In this document: positions 10,636 to 21,699 of the stretch, piece after piece
How positions within the stretch are numbered: position 1 is the first letter of the stretch
Layout: every line of letters starts with the position of its first letter
DNA from: Panaeolus papilionaceus
Taxonomy: Eukaryota > Basidiomycota > Agaricomycetes > Agaricales
Direction of reading: 5' to 3'
Length of the DNA stretch: 64,000 nt
Assembly (NCBI GenBank): GCA_015501605.1
Contig: JADNRZ010000021.1
Span: 868,001-932,000, forward strand
The notes under the pieces: generated by a model
What the model saw: the letters and a program-made list of their open reading frames with translations, nothing else
What the model was told of the DNA's origin: nothing
Databases searched by the model: none
Position numbers and translations under genes: made by a program

Positions 10636-11596
10636 GATGGATTTCTTTTCAAATTCTTTTCTCATTTCTCTCAGTCATATACACGTGTATATTATTAATG
10701 AATGTTGCTCATCCCATCTCGTTCTCTGGCTAAAATTTGTCATATATAGCAGTTCCTATCTCCTGTTTCATCTAGTTGTTGTCCATCACTGCTCCACTAC
10801 GTCAACTACAACACGCTCTCCCCACACGTTCACCTGTCAGGGATACCACTTGGGGCGAATGAGGAAGTACCAATGCTTATCCGACGATGACAGAGCCCTC
10901 TCGCAGGTGCCCTGTCCGTGCATACCCAATCACCTTATCCTCGTCTCTCCTGCCACGTTCAATTGGCTTTCTATTGGCAGCACGGTCGCAGAGGGCGATA
11001 AACGAGAATCCTGGACCAGAGACGGGATGGGAGGCAGGGCAATTTGTGTGGTTCATATGCGTCTGAGTGAGTTTCTTCTTTCACTTTTTCTTTATTTTTA
11101 CTGATTATGTGCATTCTATGCAACTTGAATGCATTTCAGCACCCAGGACCTATGACTTGTCAAAAGCTTCCAACCGCGCCCCCCGCAAACACAATTGCCT
11201 GCTCTCTCGGCATCACACGGAACGCCCTTTGGGTTGTCCCTAGGAACTGGCTGAACCATGAATCACGACTCCGACGGGAATACGGGACAGTATTGAGGGA
11301 CGTAAGCTAAGGAGAGGATGTGCAGGAAATTTCAATGTTGGCGCAGAAGGGACCTATGGATGGTGCGAAGACAGGATGCAGAGTTGGTGATATGAGAGAT
11401 TGAGAATGGGGTGTCATGTCGAGGTGAGTGAATGCCTTTCGTGTCAGGGCACAACGTATATATGTATCATAGAGAGAAACGATTGAAACACGCATCCTGA
11501 TATGCAGATAAGACTCACAGAACCAAATATGAAGGACACGTAAAGATACCTTGAAGATATCAAAGGCAGGGATAATGAACCGCTGAATCCGAACAT
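10636..11596. other. Stretch without a recognisable gene
   Basis: Open frames here (for example one of about 150 codons from 10634) show no domain or conservation in the other blocks. A phrase near 11399-11420 is shared with 4132-4160. I see no TE ends. Confidence 0.45.
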
Positions 11597-12823
11597 GATC
11601 AATCTCGCAGGAGTGATGGCAACAGCCTCACTCCCGGGCGCTCACTCTCGTTCCCTGTCCCATTCCCCACCATATTTTCGTTCTGGTTCTCAGCTTTATC
11701 ACCTTTATCATTACCCACACTCGTCGCACCTGTACTCGTACTCCCCGACGTAGAAGACTGAGCCAGAGCCGTCGTAGTGGTACTACTCCCACTCGCAGTC
11801 GTCGTTGTCGCCAGCGTGGGTTGTGAAGAGCGTAGATGACAATATGATCCTTCTTCGAGTTCGTCGGTGTTGTGGCTGCCCTCGTTGGCGGTAAAATCCC
11901 CGCGAACGGTGTCGTAGACCTCGTCATCTCCCCAGGAACCGTCAAATTTGTAAGTGTAGCCAACGAACTCATTTGCCCCGGCTCACCACTCCCACTCCCA
12001 TTGCCTTCTTCAAGCCCATACTCAACACCTGCCTCGAAACACTCCTCGAGCCTCCCGTCCGTCTCACGATCCCAAACAAGTTCCTTGTCGCGCTCCTACT
12101 CCCAAATCCCAACCCATCCACAGACACCAACCGGGAAGCAGAAATATCCGTGTGTGCATCATACCACTCCCACTCTCCGCCCCCGTCATCACCGTCCCCA
12201 CATCACTATATCTCGACGAGCCCGCACCACCACCAACTTCACTCCGCCTAATCAGCCCCAACCCCGCCTCAGAGCTGAACGACCCCATACTCGCATCAGG
12301 TGTATCATACACGCTAAAGCCCGACATCGATGCTGAATGTGTGCTATTAAAGGTTCCTGTATAAAATGACTGAGACTGCAAGAGGGAATGCGGGTGAGAT
12401 CGCACTCTAGACAATACGAGTGGTGCTATATGAACAGAGCGTGCTGTGAGACCTTTAAGGAGGCGTTGAGAGTGAGAGGGTGAAGGTGAGAGAGAGGGCG
12501 ATGAGCCTGTTGGATTTTGGGTCGGCGGAAAAGGTTGGACGCCAGCCTGAGATGAACTGGGTATCATCGTAGTGGGTATCGTTGCATTGGATGCAGAATT
12601 GATGCTATACATCGTTGTTGTTGAATATACGAGCCCAACCCTCATTAAAATTCCGTTTGGAATTCTGAATAACCTATTTTTCGTTAGCACTGCTACTTTT
12701 GATGTTGGCGTCGTTTCCGTCGTCCCTGTAGAACCTGGATCGGGCATGAGGGTATGCTGAGACAACGACAGCTCCCCTTTACTATCTCCTTCCACCTGAG
12801 CCTCCTCACCCACAGCCATAGAC
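11597..12823 (-). pseudogene. Rab-like GTPase remnant, central Ser-rich part (block 1)
   Basis: On the minus strand this aligns by eye with the second remnant at 29.75-31.0 kb. Shared peptide motifs include FYTGTFNS, SRYSDVGTV and IPTTMIPSSS. It represents the long Ser/Thr/Pro-rich insert between the G4 and G5 motifs of a Rab-type GTPase. The G5/C-terminal part present in the other copy (motif TSAKTG) is missing beyond about 11597. The reading frame shifts within the Ser-rich region. A 3.9 kb inverted-repeat element at 12824-16722 separates it from its N-terminal part at 16723-17300. Confidence 0.6.
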
Positions 12824-14184
12824 GCTAGATTCATGTATGAGGGACTGTATTTCGACAGTACTCACTCATACATCAGGACTGTGGTTGGACAGTGGCACTG
12901 TGCACCAACAGTCCACTGTGGATGACAGTAGGGGACGATTTCCGGGGGTGGGGGATGGGTAGGGGGATGGGTAGGGGTATATAGGGGGTGAAATGGGTCA
13001 TATTCCGGGGGTAGGAGGATGGGTATGGGGTTGGGGATAGGGGGGATGGATGGGGGGATACTGGATAGGGGCTGATGGCTTATCTGGCTGGGTGGGGGTT
13101 GGGCAAATGTTGTCGGATAGATATGATATGGGTATGGGGGTGTAGAGAAAAAAATCAGGATCCCGGAATGGGTATTTTCGGGGTGGGGGGATCAGTGGTT
13201 GGCGAGCAATTAAGGAAATACACTCTCAGAGCCGGCGATAAATCAAAATAAATCGAAAAAATAATATAAATCGCAAATAGCGCGCTCAATTCTGCTCCGA
13301 TTGGGCTGAAATTTTGAACGCAGCCTCCCACATATGATCCCTATCGACCCTTAAAAAAATGTTTTTTTACATGGGTCACTTGAAAAGCCCCTATCTTTGG
13401 CCCAAACAGTATCCTGCTCAATATTGCACCGCTCTGGGCACCATTTTGGATGATCTATATATCGTTAGAAAGCTATTAACAGCCTCTATAAGATCCCACC
13501 ATCCGATCCACCAAATTGTACCAGTAACCCAGCAGATCAGGTTCGCTTTTTCCGCTTTTTCAGCCCCTATTCCCCCTACTACAATTATTTCCTCAATATT
13601 GCTTCGCTTTTGGCACCATTTGGGTGGATATATATATCATTAGAAAGGTATACACTATATCTATCCATTCATGTGGTCCGATCTGCCAAATGTGGCCACA
13701 GAAGCAGCAGATCTGCTCTGGTTATTGTGCATTGATTAAATGAGCCCCTATTTACAAATCAAATCTTCGTCCTGATCAGGAATATTAATGTGATGTCATT
13801 GATCCCATTTAATCTCATCAATCCTCATTAATTAGCTTCGCTTTTTTAGGAAATTGGCATCACTGATCTGCTTCCAGGCACTAATGACACCACACTAATT
13901 AATTAATCCTCCCCCACAAATATTGCAGCATTAATTGCACCGCTTTTTAGCTATTTTTTATTACACATATATATATCACCAGAAAGCTACAAATGTCTAC
14001 TTTCAGGATCTGAAAACAGATCATAAATGTTGTGCTTGTGGAGGGAGCAATTGCATTTCGCATTTTGGGTACTAGAGCGTGGGAACACCCTTTGATCCCT
14101 CCTTCTCCTCCTCCTCCCTCCGCTTTTTTGGCTTCATTTCTCCACATCCCCTGCAGCTACTGTCCTGAATCTTGGCACACCTCT
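12824..14184 (+). repeat. Left inverted arm
   Basis: This arm is reverse-complementary to 15362-16722. It includes a G-rich tract at about 12931-13200 with many runs of three to six G, and CGCTTTTT motifs near 13548, 13838, 13942 and 14120. Confidence 0.85.
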
Positions 14185-15361
14185 ACATATACCATATATA
14201 TGTCCATATCTCCGCTTATATAGAAATTGAAAAGGTTCCACTCATTCAATTCACCAATTACATATTAAAATACTATGTTTGCACCATATATACCTAATAA
14301 TACATTCTTTTGGCATCTCTACTGCTCAAGAAACTTTTGAATATTAGTCATAATATGTAGGACCATTGAATTTGACACTCAACCGCTTTAAAAGTTGAAG
14401 CAACAGAATAGAAAACACTAAATGCTACCTCAGGGTATGCAGAATAGTAATTTGTGAATATCTTCATGGATATTCACCGCTTCAACATCCTCCAAACTGT
14501 TCTAAGGACGCTTCAATTGTGCCTTCAAAAGTAGCCCACCCCCAAAGAATTCTGAGCAGATCTCAAAATCGTTCAAATTTCCACTGATAAGCTTATAACA
14601 GAGGATCAGCAACAAAACAATTTAATCAGAACATACAGATGGATGGAGAGACATGATATGTAATGTTCACAAAAGGTTTGAAGTGATTTGGATGATTGTG
14701 GAAGGGTAGAGCCTCAAAAAAGCGGTCAGAAGGAGTTTGATGTAGTGGTGATGGTGTGGATTCTTGAAATACCCAGCATCAACTATGATGGTTGCACGCC
14801 ATTTTGAACATTCAGATGGCTACACTTGTCCAAATCACTTGGGGTTTTTTGCGTTGTATAACTAGAGTTCATATATTCGTTTCCTACTATTTATGAATGA
14901 TAAATAATGTTACTATGGTATGGTAAATTGCAGAATAGTGTATTTTAAGCCCTGCATATATATATGGCTAATATTACAAATGTGGCTAAATATATCAGGT
15001 AGTGGGCTATGTAGAATATTAAATATGATGTATATGGACGCTTGGACAATGCTAGAGATCTTTATATAGAGTGAAATACCCATGGATAAAGCCATAGGAG
15101 GTCACACTAACAGGAACATGCATTTTGCCCATTCTACATGTAAATATGACGATATATAATGCACTTTCATTGGATTTCAAACCTCTAGTATGCAATATTG
15201 AGATAGAAATATGAGTTACTGGCATACATCATACAGAAGCATGACATTTTGTTGCGCTTTTTTGAGAATTTAAGGGGTTATATATTAATATGCTGATAGA
15301 ATGCAAGATAGTGTGTATTTCCACTATTGGTCTGGTGAGAGCCATTTAAAAATGTTTATGA
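14185..15361. other. Unpaired centre of the inverted-repeat element
   Basis: This is AT-rich DNA without a coding signal. It holds AAAAAAGCGG near 14717 and GCGCTTTTTTG near 15256, in the same motif family as the arms. Confidence 0.6.
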
Positions 15362-16722
15362 AGAGATGTGCCAAGATTCAGGACAGTAGCTGCAGGGGAT
15401 GTGGAGAAATGAAGCCAAAAAAGCGGAGGGAGGAGGAGGAGAAGGAGGGATCAAAGGGTGTTCCCACGCTCTAGTACCCAAAATGCGAAATGCAATTGCT
15501 CCCTCCACAAGCACAACATTTATGATCTGTTTTCAGATCCTGAAAGTAGACATTTGTAGCTTTCTGGTGATATATATATGTGTAATAAAAAATAGCTAAA
15601 AAGCGGTGCAATTAATGCTGCAATATTTGTGGGGGAGGATTAATTAATTAGTGTGGTGTCATTAGTGCCTGGAAGCAGATCAGTGATGCCAATTTCCTAA
15701 AAAAGCGAAGCTAATTAATGAGGATTGATGAGATTAAATGGGATCAATGACATCACATTAATATTCCTGATCAGGACGAAGATTTGATTTGTAAATAGGG
15801 GCTCATTTAATCAATGCACAATAACCAGAGCAGATCTGCTGCTTCTGTGGCCACATTTGGCAGATCGGACCACATGAATGGATAGATATAGTGTATACCT
15901 TTCTAATGATATATATATCCACCCAAATGGTGCCAAAAGCGAAGCAATATTGAGGAAATAATTGTAGTAGGGGGAATAGGGGCTGAAAAAGCGGAAAAAG
16001 CGAACCTGATCTGCTGGGTTGCTGGTACAATTTGGTAGATCGGATGGTGGGATCTTATAGAGGCTGTTAATAGCTTTCTAACGATATATAGATCACCCAA
16101 AATAGTGCCCAGAGCGGTGCAATATTGAGCAGGATACTGTTTGGGCCAAAGATAGGGGCTTTTCAAGTGACCCATGTAAAAAAACATTTTTTTAAGGGTC
16201 GATAGGGATCATATGTGGGAGGCTGCGTTCAAAATTTCAGCCCAATCGGAGCAGAATTGAGCGCGCTATTTGCGATTTATATTATTTTTTCGATTTATTT
16301 TGATTTATCGCCGGCTCTGAGAGTGTATTTCCTTAATTGCTCGCCAACCACTGATCCCCCCACCCCGAAAATACCCATTCCGGGATCCTGATTTTTTTCT
16401 CTACACCCCCATACCCATATCATATCTATCCGACAACATTTGCCCAACCCCCACCCAGCCAGATAAGCCATCAGCCCCTATCCAGTATCCCCCCATCCAT
16501 CCCCCCTATCCCCAACCCCATACCCATCCTCCTACCCCCGGAATATGACCCATTTCACCCCCTATATACCCCTACCCATCCCCCTACCCATCCCCCACCC
16601 CCGGAAATCGTCCCCTACTGTCATCCACAGTGGACTGTTGGTGCACAGTGCCACTGTCCAACCACAGTCCTGATGTATGAGTGAGTACTGTCGAAATACA
16701 GTCCCTCATACATGAATCTAGC
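15362..16722 (-). repeat. Right inverted arm
   Basis: This arm is reverse-complementary to 12824-14184 over its full length, with few mismatches noticed (for example near 16018-16040 and 16090). Confidence 0.85.
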
Positions 16723-17300
16723 CTCAAAGGGTGTCACCCACCACCAACTGCGCAGCTTCATCATCAAGCGGCACCAACTCGCTCAAAAACCTCATCGATT
16801 CGTCCCTGCTCACTCGGTCTGGATTCTCATTCTGGCCCTCCGTTCCTCCCTCCACCACATCCACCTTGTTCCCCACCACAACCACACAGAATTTCGCCCT
16901 ATCCTCATGCCTTACTGGAGCATGACTGCAGAAATCGCACCACTATTTTCTGAGCTTGTAGAGTCAGGACCTGTCGTTGACGTCGTCCATGGGTATAATG
17001 GTGTCTGTGCCCCCAAAAACGTAGTGGATGAGAATGAGAAGCGTTCCTGAGTGGCAGTATCCTGTGGTTTGGTGACCAGGCAAGTTCGTGTTTGTCAGAA
17101 AAGAGTCAATGAAAAGAGAGAGAGGCATAAAGCGCAGAGGCATCACGAGAAGGTCTGAAGTACACGATCATCACCCCATACCCGTAAGACTGAATTGCCC
17201 TGTCCAGACTTTGAATCGTTTTGGTGATAAAGTCAACGTTGATTGTAGGTCTGCAACCTGTTGAAAAGTGTCCAGTGATGTACTAAGTCCAGCGTTTATC
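16723..17300 (-). pseudogene. Rab-like GTPase remnant, N-terminal part (block 1)
   Basis: On the minus strand, 17215-17285 encodes a switch-I-like segment (YITGHFSTG then RPTINVDFITK), matching Rab 'YISGRFSTGYRATIGADF'-type sequence. Around 16900-17000 the motif DDVNDRS is followed by in-frame stops, whereas the paralogue at 31.1 kb reads on to GNKVD. The P-loop exon was not found. Together with 11597-12823 this is one broken gene interrupted by the inverted-repeat element. Confidence 0.55.
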
Positions 17301-17670
17301 ATTTGTTTGATATCGGGTCGTAGTAAGGAGTTATAGCGACTGTGTTGGTCAGACGTCATCGATGGTGGATAAAAGGTACGTCTTGCGTCTTTCCGTTCGC
17401 TCGTCATCCAGAGGAGGTAGTAGCCTAGAGGCTACAGCTTGGGGGTGGAAAGAGGGCGATGGCCCGAAGACCACTGCCCCACTTCCCAGGTCAAGAGCCA
17501 ATGGTCGGATGAGGATGCGCCCCCAAAGCGAGCAAGGCCGCCCAGCCGATGACGAACATTGGCTCGTCCCAAACGGCGGGTGAGAGAAGCATACCTAATA
17601 GCCTATATGCCACATAGCTTGTCTGTGGACCAACAAGCAGGTATAAAAAAACCCATGCAGCGAGATGTTA
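17301..17670. other. Junction between Rab remnant and hairpin array
   Basis: Homology with block 2 (GTGGATAAA phrase near 31556) stops at about 17380, where a long insertion begins. GC-rich, low-complexity coding-like frames at 17362-17583 have no recognised domain. Homology with block 2 resumes only near 21700. Confidence 0.4.
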
Positions 17671-18434
17671 GGATCGCTAGTGGGTGTGTAAACCCAGGTG
17701 CACGATGTCAGACATCACGAGGTGTGTAAAACCCCGAGGGACCCGTTAGAGTCATGAGATAATAGGGTGTGTAAACCAAAGGCGAAACGTTAGAATCGCA
17801 GGGGTGTGTAAACCTGTGAAAAATGGGTGTGTAAACCCAGACGCGAGATGTTAGACATCGCGGAGGTGTGTAAACCTCAAGTTAAAAGGGTGTGTAAACC
17901 CAGTTGCGAAACATTAGAATCGCAGGGGTGTGTAAACCCCAATGGGTGTGTAAACCCGGCTGTATTGTGAACAGAGGTATGAGATTAGAATAGAATGATA
18001 GATTTTATTCGCCTTCGTGTATCTAGGCTTATATACATGTACTGGAATAACTATGTACCGAGATTTATAACAATATTATCAATAGCTTCAGGAACAAGTC
18101 AAGTGTCTGTAATATAAGAATGAAATATATAATGTCAGAATGGAATAAGTAAGCGCCGCGCTGAGGCGCGTCAGCGGGAATCTCGTCAACAGGCTGACGA
18201 CATGTTAAAGTCGCAGAAGGTGGTGATAACCACCGAGTAATTGGGTATGTAAACCCAAGCGCGAGACGTTAGAATCGCAGGAGTGGTGGTGACCACTCCA
18301 AGGGGTGTGTAAACCCGCCCCACGACACATTAAGAGTCATGAAGAAGTGGTGTTAACTGCATAATGGGTGTGTAAACCACAGGGGACCCGTTAGAGTCAT
18401 AGGAATGGTGTTAACCATAGGTATGGGTGTGTAA
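17671..18434 (+). repeat. Hairpin-module array (GGGTGTGTAAACCC and GTTAGA modules)
   Basis: About a dozen copies of a palindromic module GGGTGTGTAAACCC (stem GGGT/ACCC; one variant GGGTATG) occur at 17671-17961 and 18243-18434. They alternate with a second module centred on GTTAGA-TC, many of whose copies are flanked by complementary bases (for example GCGA...TCGC). Spacing varies from about 18 to 60 bp, so this is not a simple satellite. The last module is split by the element at 18435-20657 and resumes at 20658. The centre, 17962-18242, holds AT-rich DNA and a GC-rich hairpin (near 18154-18172). Confidence 0.7.
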
Positions 18435-18829
18435 CATCAGGAAAAGGGTCATTGCTCTGAGGGCAAGTTCTAGAACCTTGACACTGAACCTAAAATTCCA
18501 AGGCACCCTGAGGTGCCTTGGCATGTCTTGACTGCCTTGTGGGTGCCCTGTGATGCCTTGACTGCCTTGTGGGTGCTCTAGGATGCCCTGACTGCCTTGA
18601 CTGCCTTGGTAGTGCCTTTGACTTGCCCTCCAAAAATATAGAATAAACTGAAAGCCAAGTCAATCAATGCACATACTAACAGGAAGCACAAATGAAGAAA
18701 AGTCATGTTAAGCATTTTATCCTGATTTGTTACTCATTGGTGGCTAAAAAGTCGGAGTGTGGGAAAATGGACTTGTACATTTCAAAGCATTTAAATTGAA
18801 CAGTATATTTAGTTGCATCTGTTACACTG

Positions 18830-19397
18830 CACCTAAAATTATGATTTATATATCAAAATAAAGCTAAAAATGAGTGGAATCTAACTACATTTACTGTGCT
18901 TTTGTGCGCTTTTTTATTTTCCCAAAATAGCAATTACAGTGTTTTAAGAAGATATATTTTGCCATATCTCAGCCTAAGAATTGACCGCACAAAGGAACCA
19001 TAAATACAGTTGAATTCCATTTTATTTTAGCTTTATTTTGGTATATAAATCATAATTTTAGGTGCAGTATAAGCGTCACAATTGAATAAATACAGTTAAA
19101 AGTATTTAAAATCAACAGTATTTTCAATTGCACCCCTTGCACTGGATGAAAAATCATGATTTATATATCAAAATAAAGCCAAAAATGAGTAGAATCCAAA
19201 TATATTTAGAGCGCTCCTGTGCGCGCTTTTATTCTCCAAAAATAGCGGCTATAGTGTTTTGTCAAACCATATTTTGCAATATCTGTGCCAATAAAATGAC
19301 CGCACATAAGCGCTCTAAATTGAATCGAACTCTACTCATTTTTAGCTTTATTTTGATATATAAATCATAATTTTAGGTGCAGTGCAAGCGTCACAAT
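18830..19397. repeat. Two tandem foldback units inside the TIR element
   Basis: Unit A (about 18830-19077) and unit B (about 19130-19397) each begin with ATGATTTATATATCAAAATA and end with its reverse complement, followed by TTTTAGGTGCAGT. Both contain GCGCTTTT near the middle. They look like two copies of one ~250 bp palindrome-ended element arranged head to tail. Confidence 0.6.
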
Positions 19398-19609
19398 TAA
19401 ATAAATGAGCTTGAAAGCAGAATTCTGAAAGTGTCTAAGTCCCATTTCCCATGCTCCGGCTGAAACATCGGACCATGCCAGCAACTGCCACATCATCACT
19501 TCTTTCCTTCCTTCCACCACCATCCCCACTTCTGCACTCACCACATTTCATGGTTTCCTCTTTATTCATCTGTTGGGAGGGATGGGATGGGATGGTATAG
19601 GGTTATTGG

Positions 19610-20190
19610 TGAGTCTATTCCGCTTTTTTGAGGTTTTTCTGCTGTTTATTATCCTTCTGCTTGTTCATTCCTCTCCATTGCTCCCTCTTGTCCGCTTTTT
19701 TGACCTTTTCCCTCTTTTATTCTCTGACCTCCCTTCTTTTCTTTTGCATGTGTCATCTTATAACCCTTCCACCTATGACTGACCCTCCTTTGATGTTTTT
19801 TCCCTACATTTTGGTCCGCTTTTTTCATGTTTTCTGTCCTCCATGTAGCTTTCTTCTCACTAGTTGCTTCTATTCTCTCCATTCCTTCTCCTCTTGTCTG
19901 CTTTTTTGACCTCTTTCCTCTACTATTCTCTGGCCTCTCTTGTTTCTCTCTCACTATATCTCATCCTCTCCTTCCCCCACCTTTCTGAGCCCTGTTTCCT
20001 CTTTTGTCCCATGTTTTAGTCCGCTTTTTTTACATATTTTCTGTCCTCCATGTTCTGCTCATGCCTGTTCTTGCTGCTATTCTTCTATCTCTATTCATTT
20101 TATTCTATTTTATTCTTCCTCTTGACCTCTCTATGGCCTTCACTATCCCCATCATTATTTCTGTTCTTCTTGCTCTGCTTTTTTGAATTA
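19610..20190 (+). repeat. Pyrimidine-rich interspersed repeat with CGCTTTTTT motifs
   Basis: CCGCTTTTTT or CTGCTTTTTT recurs near 19620, 19690, 19816, 19899, 20021 and 20177. Longer context also repeats, for example CTCTCCATT...TTTGACC...ATTCTCTG. The open frames across this stretch result from composition and are not called as genes. Confidence 0.5.
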
Positions 20191-20657
20191 TTAATATTAG
20201 CTTTATTCTTTCTATTTTTTCTGGCTCTCCATGCTCTTCCTGTCTTGCTATCCTTTTTCCTATTATTATCTTTTTTACCCATGAGCTGCTTTTATTTTAT
20301 GTGTAGAAATTATGCTTGATACTTTGGTAGCACTTTCATGTATTATATAGTTGTGAAAATGAATATCTTTGCATATTATTGATCTTGTTGTGATTCTTCA
20401 GTGGAGTACAAGTCAGTGGCAAGGCATTTCAGGCTGTTTTCTGGGCATTTCTAGGTCAACAGAGGGTGTCCCCAGAGCATCCAAGGGCATCCTTGGGGTG
20501 CCTTGGTGTAACCTGATACTGTAGCCTATGATGTTCCTTGGAGTGTAGAGTGCCTTGGGTAGACCTGAATGCCTTGAGCGCCCTGAGCGCCCTGCGTGCC
20601 CTGGGGAGCCCTAGGGAGCTGTCAGGCTCCTTCAGTCCAAGAGGCCTTTTCCTGATG

Positions 20658-21699
20658 AAACCCAAAGGACCCGTTAGAGTCATGATAGGCCATGGCGAAT
20701 CCCCCCGATCGACACGCCAGCATCAAACAGAGGTGATAATCACATATTGGTGGGCATGTGGACCGGTGGTTTTGATGTTAGCTGACGCGCTGGGCACAGA
20801 CAGTTTCGCATCCAAAGAGAGATCCGGTTGTGTTGGAGGGTTTGAGAGGTAGAAGAGGGAGGACACGAGGAAGAGTAGCTGATGGCGAGATGTGGTGAAT
20901 GGATCATTGGATAGTGATAAAGACAGGGTGTGATGATTGGGGATGAGGGAGGAATATTGGATAGCGATGGGTAGAGGTTGAGGGGGATGTAGAGAAGGGG
21001 AGATTGTCATATGGTATTGCTTACCTGCGATTCTTGAGGTCTGGTGTAATTGGGATTGGGGTGACTGCTTGAGTTTGGCCAAGCGAGTATGAGAAGAATA
21101 TGAATCGCCCTACTGACATAGGTGGAGAACTGTTCTGGGAGTGTCCTGCAAGGAGTGGAGGGGGGAGATATGTTGCATTATGAGGAAATGATGGGATATG
21201 CATCTGATTTTAGCCATCTCGTATTCCTGGTTGGCTTAGGGAAAGGGAGTAGCGGTAGTTCTCCAGTTTTGTAGCCCGTAGCTGGTCAGGGTAGAGAGTT
21301 ATGAGGATCTGGTGGTCTCATAGACCCTCCTGGCGAAGAGTCGCCCGTCAATTCTTGCATTCTTTGTTCATGAAGTTGTCAGGTTGGTGAGGCGTCAGGT
21401 ACAGGCTATGTTGCAGCTCAGTTAGTGTGCTGCAATGGGTGTCGACACAGATGCAGGTGATGAGCTGGCAGAGTATCAGTGTCACCAGTGTTGTGGTGTC
21501 CCAATTAATGTCGGTCTTAGAAGGAGATGTATCCAGAAATTAAAAGGATAAAGATATAGAGAGCCGAGTGAGAGACGCTGAACCGGCGAGAAAGCAAGGC
21601 GGTAAAGATAATACAGATACAGAGTGGAATGGATGGCGAGTGTTGCAGCTTGCTCACGTGACCAAGAAGAGCGATCTGTGCGAGCACAGATCTTCTCAT
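20658..21699. other. Remainder of the insertion in block 1; no gene seen
   Basis: 20658-20700 resumes the hairpin array (ACCCGTTAGAGTCATG). The rest has only short frames without recognised motifs. Homology with block 2 restarts near 21700. Confidence 0.4.

Larger units (their letters stand above)
12824..16722. mobile_element. 3.9 kb non-coding element with 1,361-bp inverted arms
   Basis: The arms 12824-14184 and 15362-16722 are reverse complements of equal length with only a few substitutions noticed. The outer tips read GCTAGATTCATG. A 1,177-bp unpaired centre (14185-15361) lies between them. The element splits the Rab-like remnant, so it is an insertion. It has no credible ORF. Within the arms are smaller hairpins (for example around GACTGTATTTCGACAGT), a G-rich or C-rich tract, and repeated AAAAAGCG motifs. 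A shorter relative occurs at 59666-61822. A clean target duplication was not found. It may be a non-autonomous DNA transposon with very long TIRs or a foldback element; the superfamily is unresolved. Confidence 0.8.
18435..20657. mobile_element. 2.2 kb TIR element inserted in the hairpin array
   Basis: The ends are inverted repeats: CATCAGGAAAAGG at the left, and the right end, reverse-complemented, begins with the same 13 bases. The flanks GGGTGTGTAA and AAACCC rejoin into one hairpin module if AA is taken as a duplicated target. Subterminal regions carry repeated TGCCTTG/GCCCTG motifs. No coding region is evident. The interior holds nested inverted repeats and a pyrimidine-rich repeat. It is a non-autonomous DNA transposon of unresolved superfamily. 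Confidence 0.65.

Noticed and set aside
12824..16722. An LTR element or two solo LTRs
   Set aside because: The repeats are inverted, not direct, and neither PBS, PPT nor coding sequence lies between them.
17671..18434. Possible CRISPR array
   Set aside because: Repeats are short palindromes with irregular 5-60 bp spacers, the context is eukaryotic, and no cas-like gene is present.
19573..20319. Phe/Leu-rich 'membrane protein' frames
   Set aside because: They arise from CTTTTTT/TCTCC repeats inside a TIR element; similar frames occur in each phase.
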